The translations under genes were made by a program, and so were the position numbers. Shown piece after piece: positions 7,345 to 15,411 of a stretch of 28,905 nucleotides of DNA (the first letter of the stretch is position 1; each line of letters begins with the position of its first letter). A model generated the notes under the pieces. It was not told the origin of the DNA. It made no database searches and was given only the letters and a program-made list of their open reading frames with translations. This DNA comes from Treponema sp. UBA1793 (GTDB lineage: Bacteria; Spirochaetota; Spirochaetia; Treponematales; Treponemataceae): the NCBI GenBank assembly GCA_002314445.1, contig DCFX01000007.1, positions 1 to 28,905 on the forward strand. The letters run 5' to 3'.

Positions 7345-7752
7345 ATGCTGGAAGAAATGATAAAAGACGAAATAAAAAAGATACGCGAAAAATTCCTCAT
7401 CTGCGGTCCTTATATGCTTACGCTCGGTGATGAGATGCGTCAGCGCATTTTGCTTATACTTGCGGAAGCCGGAACGGACGGTATTGACGTGGCAGACATT
7501 ACTGCCAGAACACACCTTTCACGTCCGGCAATTTCTCACCATCTCAAAATACTGAAGGATACAGGTATGATTACGAGCCACAAAAAGGGGACTCAGGTGT
7601 ACTATTTTATCTACATACAGAATACAATTGACAGATTGAAAGATCTTCTTTTATCGATTGAAAAACTGGTTTCCGGAATAGATATGGAGTCAATCAAGGA
7701 AAAGGCCCCATGGATGATTGCAGGGGAGGCCGACGGCGGCAGTATACAGTAA
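7345..7752 (+). CDS. ArsR-family winged-helix transcriptional regulator
   Basis: This 135-residue protein has a winged helix-turn-helix covering residues 25-95. DEMRQRILLILAEA is the first helix pair, DVADITARTHLSRPAISHHL gives the recognition helix with the S.P.ISHHL signature of the ArsR family, and LKDTGMITSHKKGTQVYYFI is the wing. A helical tail follows, likely for dimerisation. The usual metal-binding ELCVCDL motif is absent, so it is probably not a metal sensor. It is read divergently from the RND exporter operon across a nested palindrome, so I infer that it represses that operon and perhaps itself. The malQ-like gene follows 49 bases downstream in the same direction, possibly cotranscribed. 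Assignment to family is firm; the ligand is unknown. Confidence 0.88.
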   Translation: MLEEMIKDEIKKIREKFLICGPYMLTLGDEMRQRILLILAEAGTDGIDVADITARTHLSRPAISHHLKILKDTGMITSHKKGTQVYYFIYIQNTIDRLKDLLLSIEKLVSGIDMESIKEKAPWMIAGEADGGSIQ

Positions 7753-7773
7753 TATATTGTGGCTTTTCCCTAG

Positions 7774-7787
7774 TGACACTTTTGTCA
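7774..7787. promoter_or_regulatory. short inverted repeat upstream of malQ
   Basis: TGACA-CTTT-TGTCA is a perfect 5-bp dyad in the 49-base gap between the regulator and malQ. A -10-like TATGAT (7791-7796) follows, but no matching -35 is visible. It could be an operator; it is too short and not T-tailed enough for a terminator. Confidence 0.4.
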
Positions 7788-7801
7788 TAATATGATAGGT
7801 T

Positions 7802-9400
7802 ATGGATATGAGATTTACGCGAAGAAGTGGAATATTGTTTCATCCGACATCTCTGGCCGGAACCCCAGGTATTGGCACGCTCGGGAAGGGCGCGTATAAA
7901 TTTGCTGACTGGCTGCACGAAGCTCATCAGACATTATGGCAGATACTGCCGCTCGGCCCGACCGGGTACGGGGATTCACCGTACGCATCGTTTTCAACGT
8001 TCGCCGGGAATCCGCTGCTTATAGATCTTGACATGCTTGCCGGAAAAGGCTGGGCAGACAAGGCCGATATCATCCCTCCCGGCTATATCACTACTGACGG
8101 CAAAATTGATTTCGGTTCTGTCGTCTGGTGGAAAATTCCCGTTCTGTTTACGTGTGCCGGATATTTTCTCATGCATTGTTCAAAGGTCGACCGTACGGCA
8201 TACGAAGTGTTCAAAAACGATAATGCCGCCTGGCTTAACGGATATGCCGATTTTACAAGCATCAAACAGTATTACGATGAGGAAGCACGCAAAGCAGGGA
8301 TCAGCGGCGTAAAAGGGATGTGGAATTCATTCTGGCCTCGTGACCTTGCATCCTGTAACCCTGCTGCTGTCTCAAAATGGGACAGCGGTCATACACTGGA
8401 TATCGAAAAAATCAAAGTAATACAGTTTTTCTTTGCTGAGCAGTGGTTTTCCCTCAAAAGATATGTTAACTCACTCGGTATAGACATAATCGGTGATATT
8501 CCGATTTTCGTGGCACCGGATTCTGCAGATGTCTGGGCCAGCCAGCAGTTCTTTCAGCTTGATGCGCACGGGGTGCCTGAAAACGTAGCCGGTGTTCCTC
8601 CTGATTACTTTTCTGCGACAGGCCAGCTGTGGGGCAATCCGCTGTACGACTGGAAGGCGATGAAAGCAGATAATTATTCATGGTGGAGCGCGCGCATAGG
8701 CCGTATCCTCCAGCTTGTCGACTGCGTGCGTATTGACCATTTCCGCGGCTTTGAGGCGTACTGGTCAATTCCTTACGGAGAACCGACCGCGGTAAACGGG
8801 GAATGGATAAAAGGTCCCGGAATTGATTTGTTCAATGCAATAAAAAAAGCGCTCGGCGACATTCCCATTATTGCAGAAGATCTCGGCGTAATCACGGACG
8901 AAGTCCGTGCGCTCCGCGACACCTGCGGGTTCCCCGGCATGAAAGTACTTCAGTTTGCGTTCGATCCGAAAGAGGCGGGCAGCGAAGGCATGAAAAACTC
9001 ATTCCTTCCGCACGAGTACGACACGGCAAACTGCGTCGTTTATACAGGAACGCACGATAACGATACAATGCAGGGCTGGCTTGAAAAGGCATCTGACAAG
9101 ACAGTGCAGCTTGTCGCAGAATATGTAACCGGCAGGGAAATGACAGAAACAGAAGCGCGCAGTATGGCAGCAGACAGAGAACTCTGCGCCCGCATGGTGC
9201 AGACAGCAGTTGCTTCCACAGCCGTCTACGCGGTTGTCCCCATGCAGGACATTCTGCAGCTTGACAACTGCGCACGGATGAACGTTCCGTCAACGACAGG
9301 CACGAACTGGTCGTGGCGTATGGACAAAGATGCCCTCACGGAAAAGAACGCCGCACATCTTGCCTTTCTGAGCGCTCTGTACGGCAGGAATCTGAAATAG
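7802..9400 (+). CDS. malQ: 4-alpha-glucanotransferase (GH77)
   Basis: This 532-residue enzyme transfers alpha-1,4-glucan segments between maltodextrins and releases glucose; it acts in the cytoplasm in glycogen and maltodextrin metabolism. The N-terminus RRSGILFHPTSLAGTPGIGTLG and LPLGPTGYGDSPYASFSTFAGNP are classic GH77 motifs. All three catalytic acids are present: the nucleophile D312 in RIDHFRG, the acid/base E359 in IIAEDLG, and D419 in GTHDND. The length is that of the shorter bacterial MalQ forms without the N-terminal extension of the E. coli enzyme. The chosen ATG (7802) has only a weak AGG upstream; a second ATG in frame is at 7808. There is no maltose operon beside it, so it is probably run as a stand-alone housekeeping gene. 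Confidence 0.95.
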   Translation: MDMRFTRRSGILFHPTSLAGTPGIGTLGKGAYKFADWLHEAHQTLWQILPLGPTGYGDSPYASFSTFAGNPLLIDLDMLAGKGWADKADIIPPGYITTDGKIDFGSVVWWKIPVLFTCAGYFLMHCSKVDRTAYEVFKNDNAAWLNGYADFTSIKQYYDEEARKAGISGVKGMWNSFWPRDLASCNPAAVSKWDSGHTLDIEKIKVIQFFFAEQWFSLKRYVNSLGIDIIGDIPIFVAPDSADVWASQQFFQLDAHGVPENVAGVPPDYFSATGQLWGNPLYDWKAMKADNYSWWSARIGRILQLVDCVRIDHFRGFEAYWSIPYGEPTAVNGEWIKGPGIDLFNAIKKALGDIPIIAEDLGVITDEVRALRDTCGFPGMKVLQFAFDPKEAGSEGMKNSFLPHEYDTANCVVYTGTHDNDTMQGWLEKASDKTVQLVAEYVTGREMTETEARSMAADRELCARMVQTAVASTAVYAVVPMQDILQLDNCARMNVPSTTGTNWSWRMDKDALTEKNAAHLAFLSALYGRNLK

Positions 9401-9425
9401 GCAGACTGCAGGAGAATTTCAGGGA

Positions 9426-9722
9426 TTATTCGTTAAACCAGGTTCTGAGGCAGCCCTGGCAGTTATGCAGCTTGAACTCCGTAATGCGATACTCCTGAAT
9501 TCCCGCCTGAACAAGCGGGTCATCCTTACAGAATTTTTCAATATCATCGCTTTTAACAACGATAATGCCGCCGCCAGTTCCTGGCTTAGGCCCGGAAACA
9601 AGAATTGAGCCGTCCTCGAATCCTGCTTCAAGATACGCAAGATGTGCATCAATCGCTTTTTGCAGTTCATCTTTTCCGGGAAGATTTTCTGCAAACGAAC
9701 CTTCCAATACGTAATATTTCAT
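9426..9722 (-). CDS. YciI-like (YCII-related) small protein
   Basis: This 98-residue protein has the alpha-beta fold pattern of the YCII-related family. The N-terminal strand is MKYYVLEG, then a helix with DAHLAYLEAG and the strand EDGSILVSGPKPGTGGGIIVVKSDDIEKF. A further DDPLVQAGIQEYRITEF gives the usual D-P-F/L..AG motif with conserved His and Asp. The C-terminus adds HNCQGCLRTW with a CxxC, which is not part of the family core. AGGAG lies eight bases before the ATG. The biochemical role of most YciI-like proteins is not known. It is convergent with malQ and is transcribed away from the methyltransferase-like gene's stop end. Confidence 0.85.
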   Translation of the reverse strand: MKYYVLEGSFAENLPGKDELQKAIDAHLAYLEAGFEDGSILVSGPKPGTGGGIIVVKSDDIEKFCKDDPLVQAGIQEYRITEFKLHNCQGCLRTWFNE

Positions 9723-9819
9723 TTTACTGCTCCTTTACAATGTCTGTGTCTTGCCATGTTTATACGATATTCACCAGTCCGGGCGTATTGCAGCAAAGTG
9801 ATGCAGGCAGGCGAAACCA

Positions 9820-10668
9820 CTACAGTATTTTTTTTACATACACCGTATCAAGATTTTCGTCATTTATATTTTTATAATAATTTATTTTATATTTTTCGCA
9901 GACAATCCTGTCCTCAATCTCCTTTACTGAAGGGGTGTATATAAATACGCCACCTTCTTTGAGTGATTCAAGTATTTCCAGATATTTTTCCTCATACTTT
10001 ATTCGATTACAATCTGTATTAATTAATGATCTTCTCAAATGATTTGAAAACGACATGTGGGCAATTACCGTTCCCCATGTATTTTTCAGGAAACTGTAAT
10101 CGAACCAGTTGCTGCACAGTATTTTTATGTCGTCAGACATATACTGATCCAGCCCGTATACCTGCGAATATCCGCTGCTCCGCAATGCTTTTACCAGTTC
10201 ATAATTCTTTCCGCAGCCGATATCAATAACAGGTTCTGTTAACCGGTTTACGTCCGTTCGCAATATCTGACTCTGGAACTTTCCGCTGTATTCCGCGCAT
10301 GGAATAAGTATTTGATTAGTAAGATCATCATATTCATTTGATTTTATTGCCAGTATCAGTCTCTGCCTGTGTGCGCCCACAATGCCGCATAACTGCTCAT
10401 AGGAATATTTTTGGCATCCTAATACCCGTAAATTACGTATCAATTCTCTGTATACATCATTTACCGCATTCATTGTTTTATTTGACAATGATATATACTG
10501 ATTGTTCTGAACACATTCTTTGACAAATTGATTATATAATAATCCTGAAAACGACTGTATCTTTTCATCCGTGTCAATTTTCTGATAAAGAACAATGTTA
10601 TCTGTGATTAGTTTTATTATCCGCTCTTCAGTCTCTTTACTCTGCAGATACTGTATGACATTCTTCAT
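9820..10668 (-). CDS. methyltransferase-like protein with a Rossmann core
   Basis: This is a 282-residue cytoplasmic protein. The first 120 residues are helical (HGDNIVLYQKI-type region, FSGLLYNQFVKECV, MNAVNDVYRELIRNL). A class I SAM-dependent methyltransferase core follows, with motif I PVIDIGCGKNYELVKALRSSG and an acidic end-of-strand-2 residue in VYGLDQYMSD. Later pieces WGTVIAHMSFSNHL and LKEGGVFIYTPSVKEIE match motifs IV to VI, including the ILESLKEGG-type helix. The substrate is unknown. The C-terminal portion is short, ending soon after the motif VI strand. AGGA lies six bases before the ATG. It stands alone, with no obvious partner genes. The SAM-binding call is confident on motif I and II only. 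Confidence 0.65.
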   Translation of the reverse strand: MKNVIQYLQSKETEERIIKLITDNIVLYQKIDTDEKIQSFSGLLYNQFVKECVQNNQYISLSNKTMNAVNDVYRELIRNLRVLGCQKYSYEQLCGIVGAHRQRLILAIKSNEYDDLTNQILIPCAEYSGKFQSQILRTDVNRLTEPVIDIGCGKNYELVKALRSSGYSQVYGLDQYMSDDIKILCSNWFDYSFLKNTWGTVIAHMSFSNHLRRSLINTDCNRIKYEEKYLEILESLKEGGVFIYTPSVKEIEDRIVCEKYKINYYKNINDENLDTVYVKKIL

Positions 10669-10730
10669 ATTTTTCCTGCGCTGTTTTTACTATTTACTTT
10701 ATCCGTATTTTCATGCCCGTGTTGTATATC

Positions 10731-10772
10731 CTGAAAGCCATGCAGCCCGCAAATAATCCGCATGGCTTTCAG
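10731..10772 (-). terminator. stem-loop after the DUF898 gene
   Basis: CTGAAAGCCATGC (10731-10743) and GCATGGCTTTCAG (10760-10772) pair perfectly over 13 bp around a 16-base loop, 14 bases beyond the stop of the DUF898 gene. There is no U-run after it, so it may protect the transcript end rather than terminate by itself. Confidence 0.6.
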
Positions 10773-10786
10773 AGTAAAAAGAGATA

Positions 10787-11797
10787 CTATTCAATCATTG
10801 GCGCTTTTTCAGTACTCTCTATACCTTTCACTTTATCATCGTAGTATGTAAAAGCCGCAGCCCATGAGCCGACTTTAGCATAGGCCCAGGGAAGATAAAA
10901 CCCGACAGTTATTATGGAAAGAAGAGCCTGTCCCCAGATAAGTAAAAAACCTTTTTTTACGGGGCCTTCAAACCCGAGCGTTCCTTCTTCTGTCTCATCA
11001 TCAAATACTCTCACTCTGTTGATGAAGTATCTGTATATTTTTAAATATGCAGCAGGGAAGTATATACCGACACAGAGGACAGTCAGTAACACCTGTCCCA
11101 ATATATATCCGCATGTGTTCCAGAATTTTGCAGCAAGGCATATTTTTTTATTCCGCCACTGGATATTAATATACCATTTATAAAGCAGATACAGAAATGG
11201 TATATACATGATACATGCTAAACCATATATGATGATGGAGATTTTTACAGAGAAAGAAAAACCTGTACTTTCTCGAAATGAATCATTAAAACTTAAAAAA
11301 GTCATTAAAGCAATCAGGGCAATAAGAGGAAGTGTTAACGAAAGTAAGATGTACTTAAATAACTTACCGCCTTTACCAATGAAAGAAGGAGGTGCTTCAT
11401 TGAAACTTACTTCTGAAACTATATATGCGAAATAGTTCCGCATAAACCAGGGAAGATAAATTGTTAATGTTATAATGCTCAGCAGCGTTCCCTTTATTGT
11501 AATTCCAAGCAGTGTACTGATTTTACCTTTAAAGCTGAATGCCTTTCCCCTGATTGCCAGCTTGCTCAGCATTATTCTGAGAAATACTATGGTGAACGCT
11601 GGATATGCGAAAAGCATCATAATTAAAAATACTACCGGCAATAGTATACTTTCATATTTTCCGGACTGCGTATCCGGGGATGTCCTCCAAGGCAGTACCA
11701 GCATCGGTATATAAAAAATCATAAACAATACCCAGAAAACAAAGAAAGGAACACTCCAATCCTTTCCTTTTAAGGTAAACTCAAAATTTGATTTCAT
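10787..11797 (-). CDS. DUF898 (YjgN-type) multi-pass membrane protein
   Basis: This is a 336-residue protein. I chose ATG 11797 because AAGGAG lies six bases upstream; a longer frame to 11866 has no such site. It begins MKSNFEFTLKGKDWSVPFFVFW. Six to seven hydrophobic segments alternate with short amphipathic stretches. Two copies of the family's signature recur: a glycine-aromatic start such as FKGKISTLLGITIKGTLLSII and GFEGPVKKGFLLIWGQALLSIITVGFYLPWAYAKV, each followed by a LP.PW motif. E. coli YjgN is the best known relative and its function is not established. The terminal tail ends STEKAPMIE. The gene is followed by a stem-loop. Confidence 0.82.
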   Translation of the reverse strand: MKSNFEFTLKGKDWSVPFFVFWVLFMIFYIPMLVLPWRTSPDTQSGKYESILLPVVFLIMMLFAYPAFTIVFLRIMLSKLAIRGKAFSFKGKISTLLGITIKGTLLSIITLTIYLPWFMRNYFAYIVSEVSFNEAPPSFIGKGGKLFKYILLSLTLPLIALIALMTFLSFNDSFRESTGFSFSVKISIIIYGLACIMYIPFLYLLYKWYINIQWRNKKICLAAKFWNTCGYILGQVLLTVLCVGIYFPAAYLKIYRYFINRVRVFDDETEEGTLGFEGPVKKGFLLIWGQALLSIITVGFYLPWAYAKVGSWAAAFTYYDDKVKGIESTEKAPMIE

Positions 11798-12196
11798 ATC
11801 AACTCCTTGTATAATAATATGACTGCCTTTCCTTGTTCTGAATGCTCTGCATAAAGAACGTATCATTCTCAGCGTAGAGACTATATCTTTTGATAAATCT
11901 TTTCGCGGTAGTAACGCGTTATTGTTTTGTTTCTCAGGTCAGGAAGCATATTTTTGATGAGTACCAGTATACAGGATATACGAAGAATTTTCTATACATT
12001 GTACAAGGTAAAAAGAAGATACTTTCATATTCTGTATATCTGTTGTGTCTGAAAAATAATTATGGCTGGTGCGAAAATAAAAGTGCCGTATGGCATTTTT
12101 ATTAATTTTATTTTTTTGAGATTTTAAACATATGTGTATTTTTGTACATCAGATAATCAGTAAAAACAATGTGTATGGACGGGAATATAATAATAA
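11798..12196. other. non-coding region with an orphan plus-strand terminator
   Basis: I find no gene with a start and ribosome binding site. A 71-codon open frame (TTG 11890) has no Shine-Dalgarno sequence and no recognisable motif. A terminator-like hairpin lies at 12079-12099, AAAA-G-TGCC-GTAT-GGCA-TTTT, with a long T-rich tail to 12117. It points in the plus direction and so implies an unrecognised plus-strand transcript starting near 11880-12000. Confidence 0.45.
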
Positions 12197-12424
12197 TTAC
12201 TACATCAACTCTATAAAAAATGCTTTCAGATAGAAAATAATAACTGCTATAATGCGGCGTTCTCCCGGCAGTATGTCCGGCAAGCTTTACCTGAAAATTT
12301 CAGCTATAAGGTTTTATCGAATAATGAAACAATCAAAAAAATTAACGGCGGGTACCTGTTCTATTGTGAAGAAAACGATGAATTCAAAGAAAGTGTTAAC
12401 AGTTTTGTCCGAAATATGGACTGA
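12197..12424 (+). pseudogene. possible C-terminal fragment of a decayed gene
   Basis: An open frame of 75 codons without an early start codon runs to TGA 12422-12424. It carries a protein-like composition with amphipathic blocks: NAAFSRQYVRQALPENFSYKV, then NNETIKKINGGYLFYC and EENDEFKESVNSFVRNMD. Gly-Gly plus a hydrophobic strand and a charged C-terminal helix resemble the tail of a folded domain, not random sequence. The upstream part is missing and there is an in-frame stop at 12194. I cannot name a family. A gene remnant in an otherwise empty gap is the most economical reading. Confidence 0.35.
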
Positions 12425-12503
12425 AACTGCCGCTGCACGGGACCTGCTTATAAAGTACTGTTTCCGGTTCCCGGCTATGGCTGTGAACTGCGACCGGTGC
12501 CGT

Positions 12504-12980
12504 TTATACACATTTTGTTTTACGCTCCAGAACAAAATGTGCAACCCTTACAGTGCCATCCATTTCTATTCTGTCTATGACAAAACCGCATTTATTTACA
12601 TAAAATTCAATATTCTGAATTTTATCAAGAGGAGTGACTAATGAAAATTCTTTCCAATCATTATAATAATTCTTTGCATACTTAACCGCTTCAGAGCCTA
12701 TGCCCTTTCTCTGATATTCCGGCACAACGCAAAGGCAGCCTGTATAATATTTATTGTCTCCGTTATCCTTTACAGACAAGACACCCACCGGAACCTCATT
12801 GTATTCTATTACTGTTTTCGGAAATTCCGTAATTGATTTCCGCATATCAATCACTGATTTTCCGTACGCAGGACATGTTCCATATTTTATGTAATCTTCA
12901 TAAAACGCTGCATTATATATTTTTATGAGGAGTTCTGCATCTTCTACAGTTGCGTTGCGATAGTTCAATTCGTTTTTCAT
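12504..12980 (-). CDS. GNAT-family N-acetyltransferase
   Basis: This 158-residue protein has the standard GNAT order. Strand 1 and helix 1 are YRNATVEDAELLIKIYNAAF, central strands are KTVIEYNEVPVGVLSVKD and YTGCLCVVPEYQ, and the acetyl-CoA loop is QRKGIGSEAVKYAKNY (Q/R-x-x-G-x-G/A). The C-terminal strand pair is EFSLVTPLDKIQNIEFYVNKCGFVIDRIEM, with N..FY.K.GF, typical of the family. The acceptor is unknown. No ribosome binding site precedes the ATG. A promoter with TAGACA (13016-13011), 17 bases and TATTAT (12993-12988) would start the transcript at about the A of the ATG, so the message may be leaderless. Its start region shares a divergent gap with the secreted protein gene. Confidence 0.88.
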   Translation of the reverse strand: MKNELNYRNATVEDAELLIKIYNAAFYEDYIKYGTCPAYGKSVIDMRKSITEFPKTVIEYNEVPVGVLSVKDNGDNKYYTGCLCVVPEYQRKGIGSEAVKYAKNYYNDWKEFSLVTPLDKIQNIEFYVNKCGFVIDRIEMDGTVRVAHFVLERKTKCV

Positions 12981-12987
12981 AACGGCT

Positions 12988-13016
12988 ATAATACACTCAG
13001 ATTCGAATAGTGTCTA
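12988..13016 (-). promoter_or_regulatory. promoter of the GNAT gene, likely leaderless message
   Basis: On the minus strand, TAGACA (13016-13011) and TATTAT (12993-12988) are spaced by 17 bases. The -10 ends only seven bases before the start codon at 12980. Confidence 0.55.
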
Positions 13017-13143
13017 TTTATTCAGCAGCGGCATTGCCTGAAATGTGCGGATGAATTATATTTTTATGTATCTTTACTGTTATGCATGAATTTTGAACTC
13101 AGAATAGATACTGGCAGTTTTGCTGCTGAAGGACAGGTGAATC

Positions 13144-14025
13144 GTGAAAAAAATATTGGCTGGTATACTGATTTGTATTGGGACGGCCCGGATATATGCC
13201 GAAGGAATATATGCAAGAGTTAAAACGAAATCTGATATTTACCGGGACTACCCGCAGACTTGCAGAATTCTGACGGCAGCGGAAAATGAATGCGTTATGA
13301 TAGAAACAGCAGAACAGGCGCATTCCGAGGATGACTCTTATTGGGGCTTTGATATTCTCGGAGACAAATCATCAATAAGGGTCATTTATAAAGGGACTCC
13401 GGGATATATTGATTTTCATAATTTAAAATCGATACATGATGACTGTGCAGATATGCTGCATGCATATACCGATAAAGTTCTGGTGCCGGTAAACTATTGC
13501 GATGTTTTATACAGGCAGGATATCAAATATATAGAAGATAGAGATCCGTTCGTGGCAAAATATGAGCAGTATATAAAATATAATTTTGTCGATGACATAC
13601 ACAGGCAGTGGTATTTTAATTATCCGGTAAATTATTCATTCTGCAATGATGTCTGTTTTCAGTTCAGCGCGGTTCCCGCACGGTATTATCTTACGGGATT
13701 CATCGTTAATGCCGGCAAAGAATCATTTACCTGTGTAATAGATTCAAATTTTGATCAATTTGGTTTATATGATAACATGGCGAAATATGCTGTCGGGGGC
13801 AGATATACATTCAACTACAAAAAAGACGGGGATTATGTTTCCGTTTTTGACGGGACGGAAAAAATATTTGACGGAGTGTATATAGACAAAAAGACGTGGA
13901 ATTATATGTACTATTTTATAACCAGAAAGCAGAATCAGGCAGCATACAATACGTATTTTTCACCGGAAAACAGAAAAAAGATTATCTGGCCGCTTCATGC
14001 AGACGGTCTGTGTGATTATAAATGA
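13144..14025 (+). CDS. secreted protein of unknown function
   Basis: This 293-residue protein starts at GTG 13144, with AGGTGA upstream. A signal peptide is visible (MKKILAGILICIGTARIYAEG), with cleavage probably after YAE or IYA at about residue 19-20. The mature part opens with GIYARVKTKSDIYRDYP, then a pattern of short strands with repeated Tyr, Asp and Lys. This includes KGTPGYIDFHNLKSIHDDC, which resembles an SH3b-like wall or surface domain, though this is a guess. Later segments include AVGGRYTFNYKKDGDYVSVFDG, again in strands. There are few Cys and no membrane helix or lipobox. No close partner; the AraC-type gene follows after about 100 bases. Function is unknown. Confidence 0.7.
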   Translation: MKKILAGILICIGTARIYAEGIYARVKTKSDIYRDYPQTCRILTAAENECVMIETAEQAHSEDDSYWGFDILGDKSSIRVIYKGTPGYIDFHNLKSIHDDCADMLHAYTDKVLVPVNYCDVLYRQDIKYIEDRDPFVAKYEQYIKYNFVDDIHRQWYFNYPVNYSFCNDVCFQFSAVPARYYLTGFIVNAGKESFTCVIDSNFDQFGLYDNMAKYAVGGRYTFNYKKDGDYVSVFDGTEKIFDGVYIDKKTWNYMYYFITRKQNQAAYNTYFSPENRKKIIWPLHADGLCDYK

Positions 14026-14128
14026 AAAATATGTGAAGCAGCTGAAATAAGACGTTAAAAAGTGTACAGTGAATGCCGGATACGTTCTCTCTGGTTGGGG
14101 TATACTCGATGAGAAAGGAGTTGTTCAG

Positions 14129-14956
14129 TTGGAATGGGTTGATAAAATGAATCAGGTTATCGGCTATGTTGAAAATCATCTGTGCGGTGAAATCGACACA
14201 GATAAGATAGCCGGAATTATGGCGTGTCCGTTTGCAATATTTCAACGTTTTTTTGTTCAGGTAACAGGAATTCCGTTGTCTGAATATATCAGACGGAGAA
14301 AGCTGACTTGTGCTGCATATGAACTTCAAAACACCAGTGAAAGGATTATCGACATTGCGATAAAATACGGCTATGAATCTGCCGACACATTTTCTGTTGC
14401 ATTCAAGCGCATGCATGGCGTTGCGCCCAATATGGCCAGAAAACCTGAAACAAATTTGAAATTCTTTTCCCGCCTCAACTTCACACTCATCATAAAGGGG
14501 GTATTTGAAATGGACTATCAGGTAGCAGAGCGGAAATCTTTTAAAGTTGTCGGAAGAAGGCTTGTCACACCGGAAGGCGGCGGAACATGGGCTGTATGTA
14601 AGGCTGACGGCAGTTACGAAAAAATCCAAAGCTTCGGAAAGGCTGGACAGGAAACACTTGGTTTATGTTTCGGATTTGACGCAGAAGGACGCAATGATTA
14701 CATGGTCGGCATAGAATGTGCAGCTGATCATCAGGGGTTTGACAGTTACATGTATCCCGATTTACAGTGGCTCATATTTTCTGCAGAAGGAAAAATATCG
14801 GAAAATGTTCTGGGAAATACATGGAAACGGATTCATGAAGAATTCCTGCCGCAGAGTAAATACAGACAGTCTGGCTATCCCACAATAGAATCATATAAAG
14901 AGTGGAATCTTGCATCCGATACATGTACCGTGGAAATCATGATTCCCATTGAATAG
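14129..14956 (+). CDS. AraC-family regulator with a GyrI-like effector domain
   Basis: This is a 275-residue protein. I chose TTG 14129 because AAAGGAG sits eight bases upstream, and the protein then begins at the usual place (EWVDKMNQVIGYVENHL). The first 105 residues are the paired helix-turn-helix: IDTDKIAGIMACPFAIFQRFFVQVTG, then DIAIKYGYESADTFSVAFKRMHGVAP, the standard second helix pair and the PxxxR end. Residues about 125-275 match the GyrI-like small-molecule binding domain (MDYQVAERKSFKVVGRRL start, IESYKEWNLASDTCTVEIMIPIE end), so it probably senses a small ligand such as a drug. It ends 9 bases before the non-coding dyad region. A fragment of a second copy of the same C-terminus is 3.8 kb downstream (18661-18780). 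Confidence 0.9.
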   Translation: MEWVDKMNQVIGYVENHLCGEIDTDKIAGIMACPFAIFQRFFVQVTGIPLSEYIRRRKLTCAAYELQNTSERIIDIAIKYGYESADTFSVAFKRMHGVAPNMARKPETNLKFFSRLNFTLIIKGVFEMDYQVAERKSFKVVGRRLVTPEGGGTWAVCKADGSYEKIQSFGKAGQETLGLCFGFDAEGRNDYMVGIECAADHQGFDSYMYPDLQWLIFSAEGKISENVLGNTWKRIHEEFLPQSKYRQSGYPTIESYKEWNLASDTCTVEIMIPIE

Positions 14957-15111
14957 ACGATTCCGGCGTATTCAATGCCGGATGGCTGGCGGCCGGATGG
15001 CTTATCCGGAATCAGGGCAGCTGGACTGCGGGCAGCCCGAGGCGGTGATTCGTGATTTTATATACAGGTTCCCTTACACAGACAGTAACTGCCTGTGACT
15101 TGTACAGGAGC
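14957..15111. other. GC-rich palindromic stretch before the 22-bp array
   Basis: No gene is seen. GCCGGATGGC occurs twice within 25 bases, and ATTCCGG and CCGGAAT near its ends allow a larger fold. CTGC-GG-GCAG adds a small dyad. Base composition differs sharply from the AT-rich genes further on. Confidence 0.4.
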
Positions 15112-15352
15112 CGGACATGACGTACGCAGGTATTGCGCATGTACTATGCGGACTCCGGACAAGTCATAGATAAGAGCTGCGCATGTACTACGCAGTATCC
15201 GGATAAGACATGAACTACAGCTGTCTGTGCAGCATACAGGCTTTGTCCATGTACATGCACAGAACTTGTGCATGTCATACGCAGAACTTGCGTATGTACA
15301 TAGACAATCATTGCGTAAGTAATGCGCAGACATTGTGCATGTACGTATATAC
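15112..15352. repeat. degenerate tandem array with a 22-bp period and internal dyads
   Basis: Ten full units plus a partial one follow each other with lengths 22,22,22,22,22,22,23,22,23,22. Units beginning TGCGCATGTACT at 15134 and 15178 are separated by exactly 44 bases, with CGGACAAG/CGGATAAG units between them. A later part reads TGTGCATGTCATACGCAGAACT, TGCGTATGTACATAGACAATCAT, TGCGTAAGTAATGCGCAGACAT. Each unit has two roughly 11-base halves that are inverted with respect to one another. Perfect stems therefore recur at unit junctions and within units, for example CATGCACA-GAACT-TGTGCATG (15253-15273) and ATACGCA-GAACT-TGCGTAT (15277-15295). No coding function; a 91-codon minus-strand open frame across it is Cys-rich noise. 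Confidence 0.8.
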
Positions 15353-15411
15353 TTTTTCCTGAAATTAAAAAAGTTATTCGGTTATAGTTCCTTTATCGTC
15401 AGGTCGGCCTG
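15353..15411. other. spacer between array and UmuD-like gene
   Basis: No gene or motif found. The T-rich start (15351-15358) may aid transcription exit from either side. Confidence 0.3.

Noticed and set aside
14069..14128. GTG start giving a longer AraC-type protein
   Set aside because: No ribosome binding site before it, and the family alignment begins at TTG 14129, which has a perfect AAAGGAG.
15058..15333. Cys-rich 91-codon minus-strand frame across the 22-bp array
   Set aside because: It follows the repeat units, has no ribosome binding site and no plausible protein pattern. A 22-base step also shifts frame each unit.
15112..15352. CRISPR array
   Set aside because: Units are adjacent without unique spacers, drift in sequence and are too short; no cas genes are nearby.
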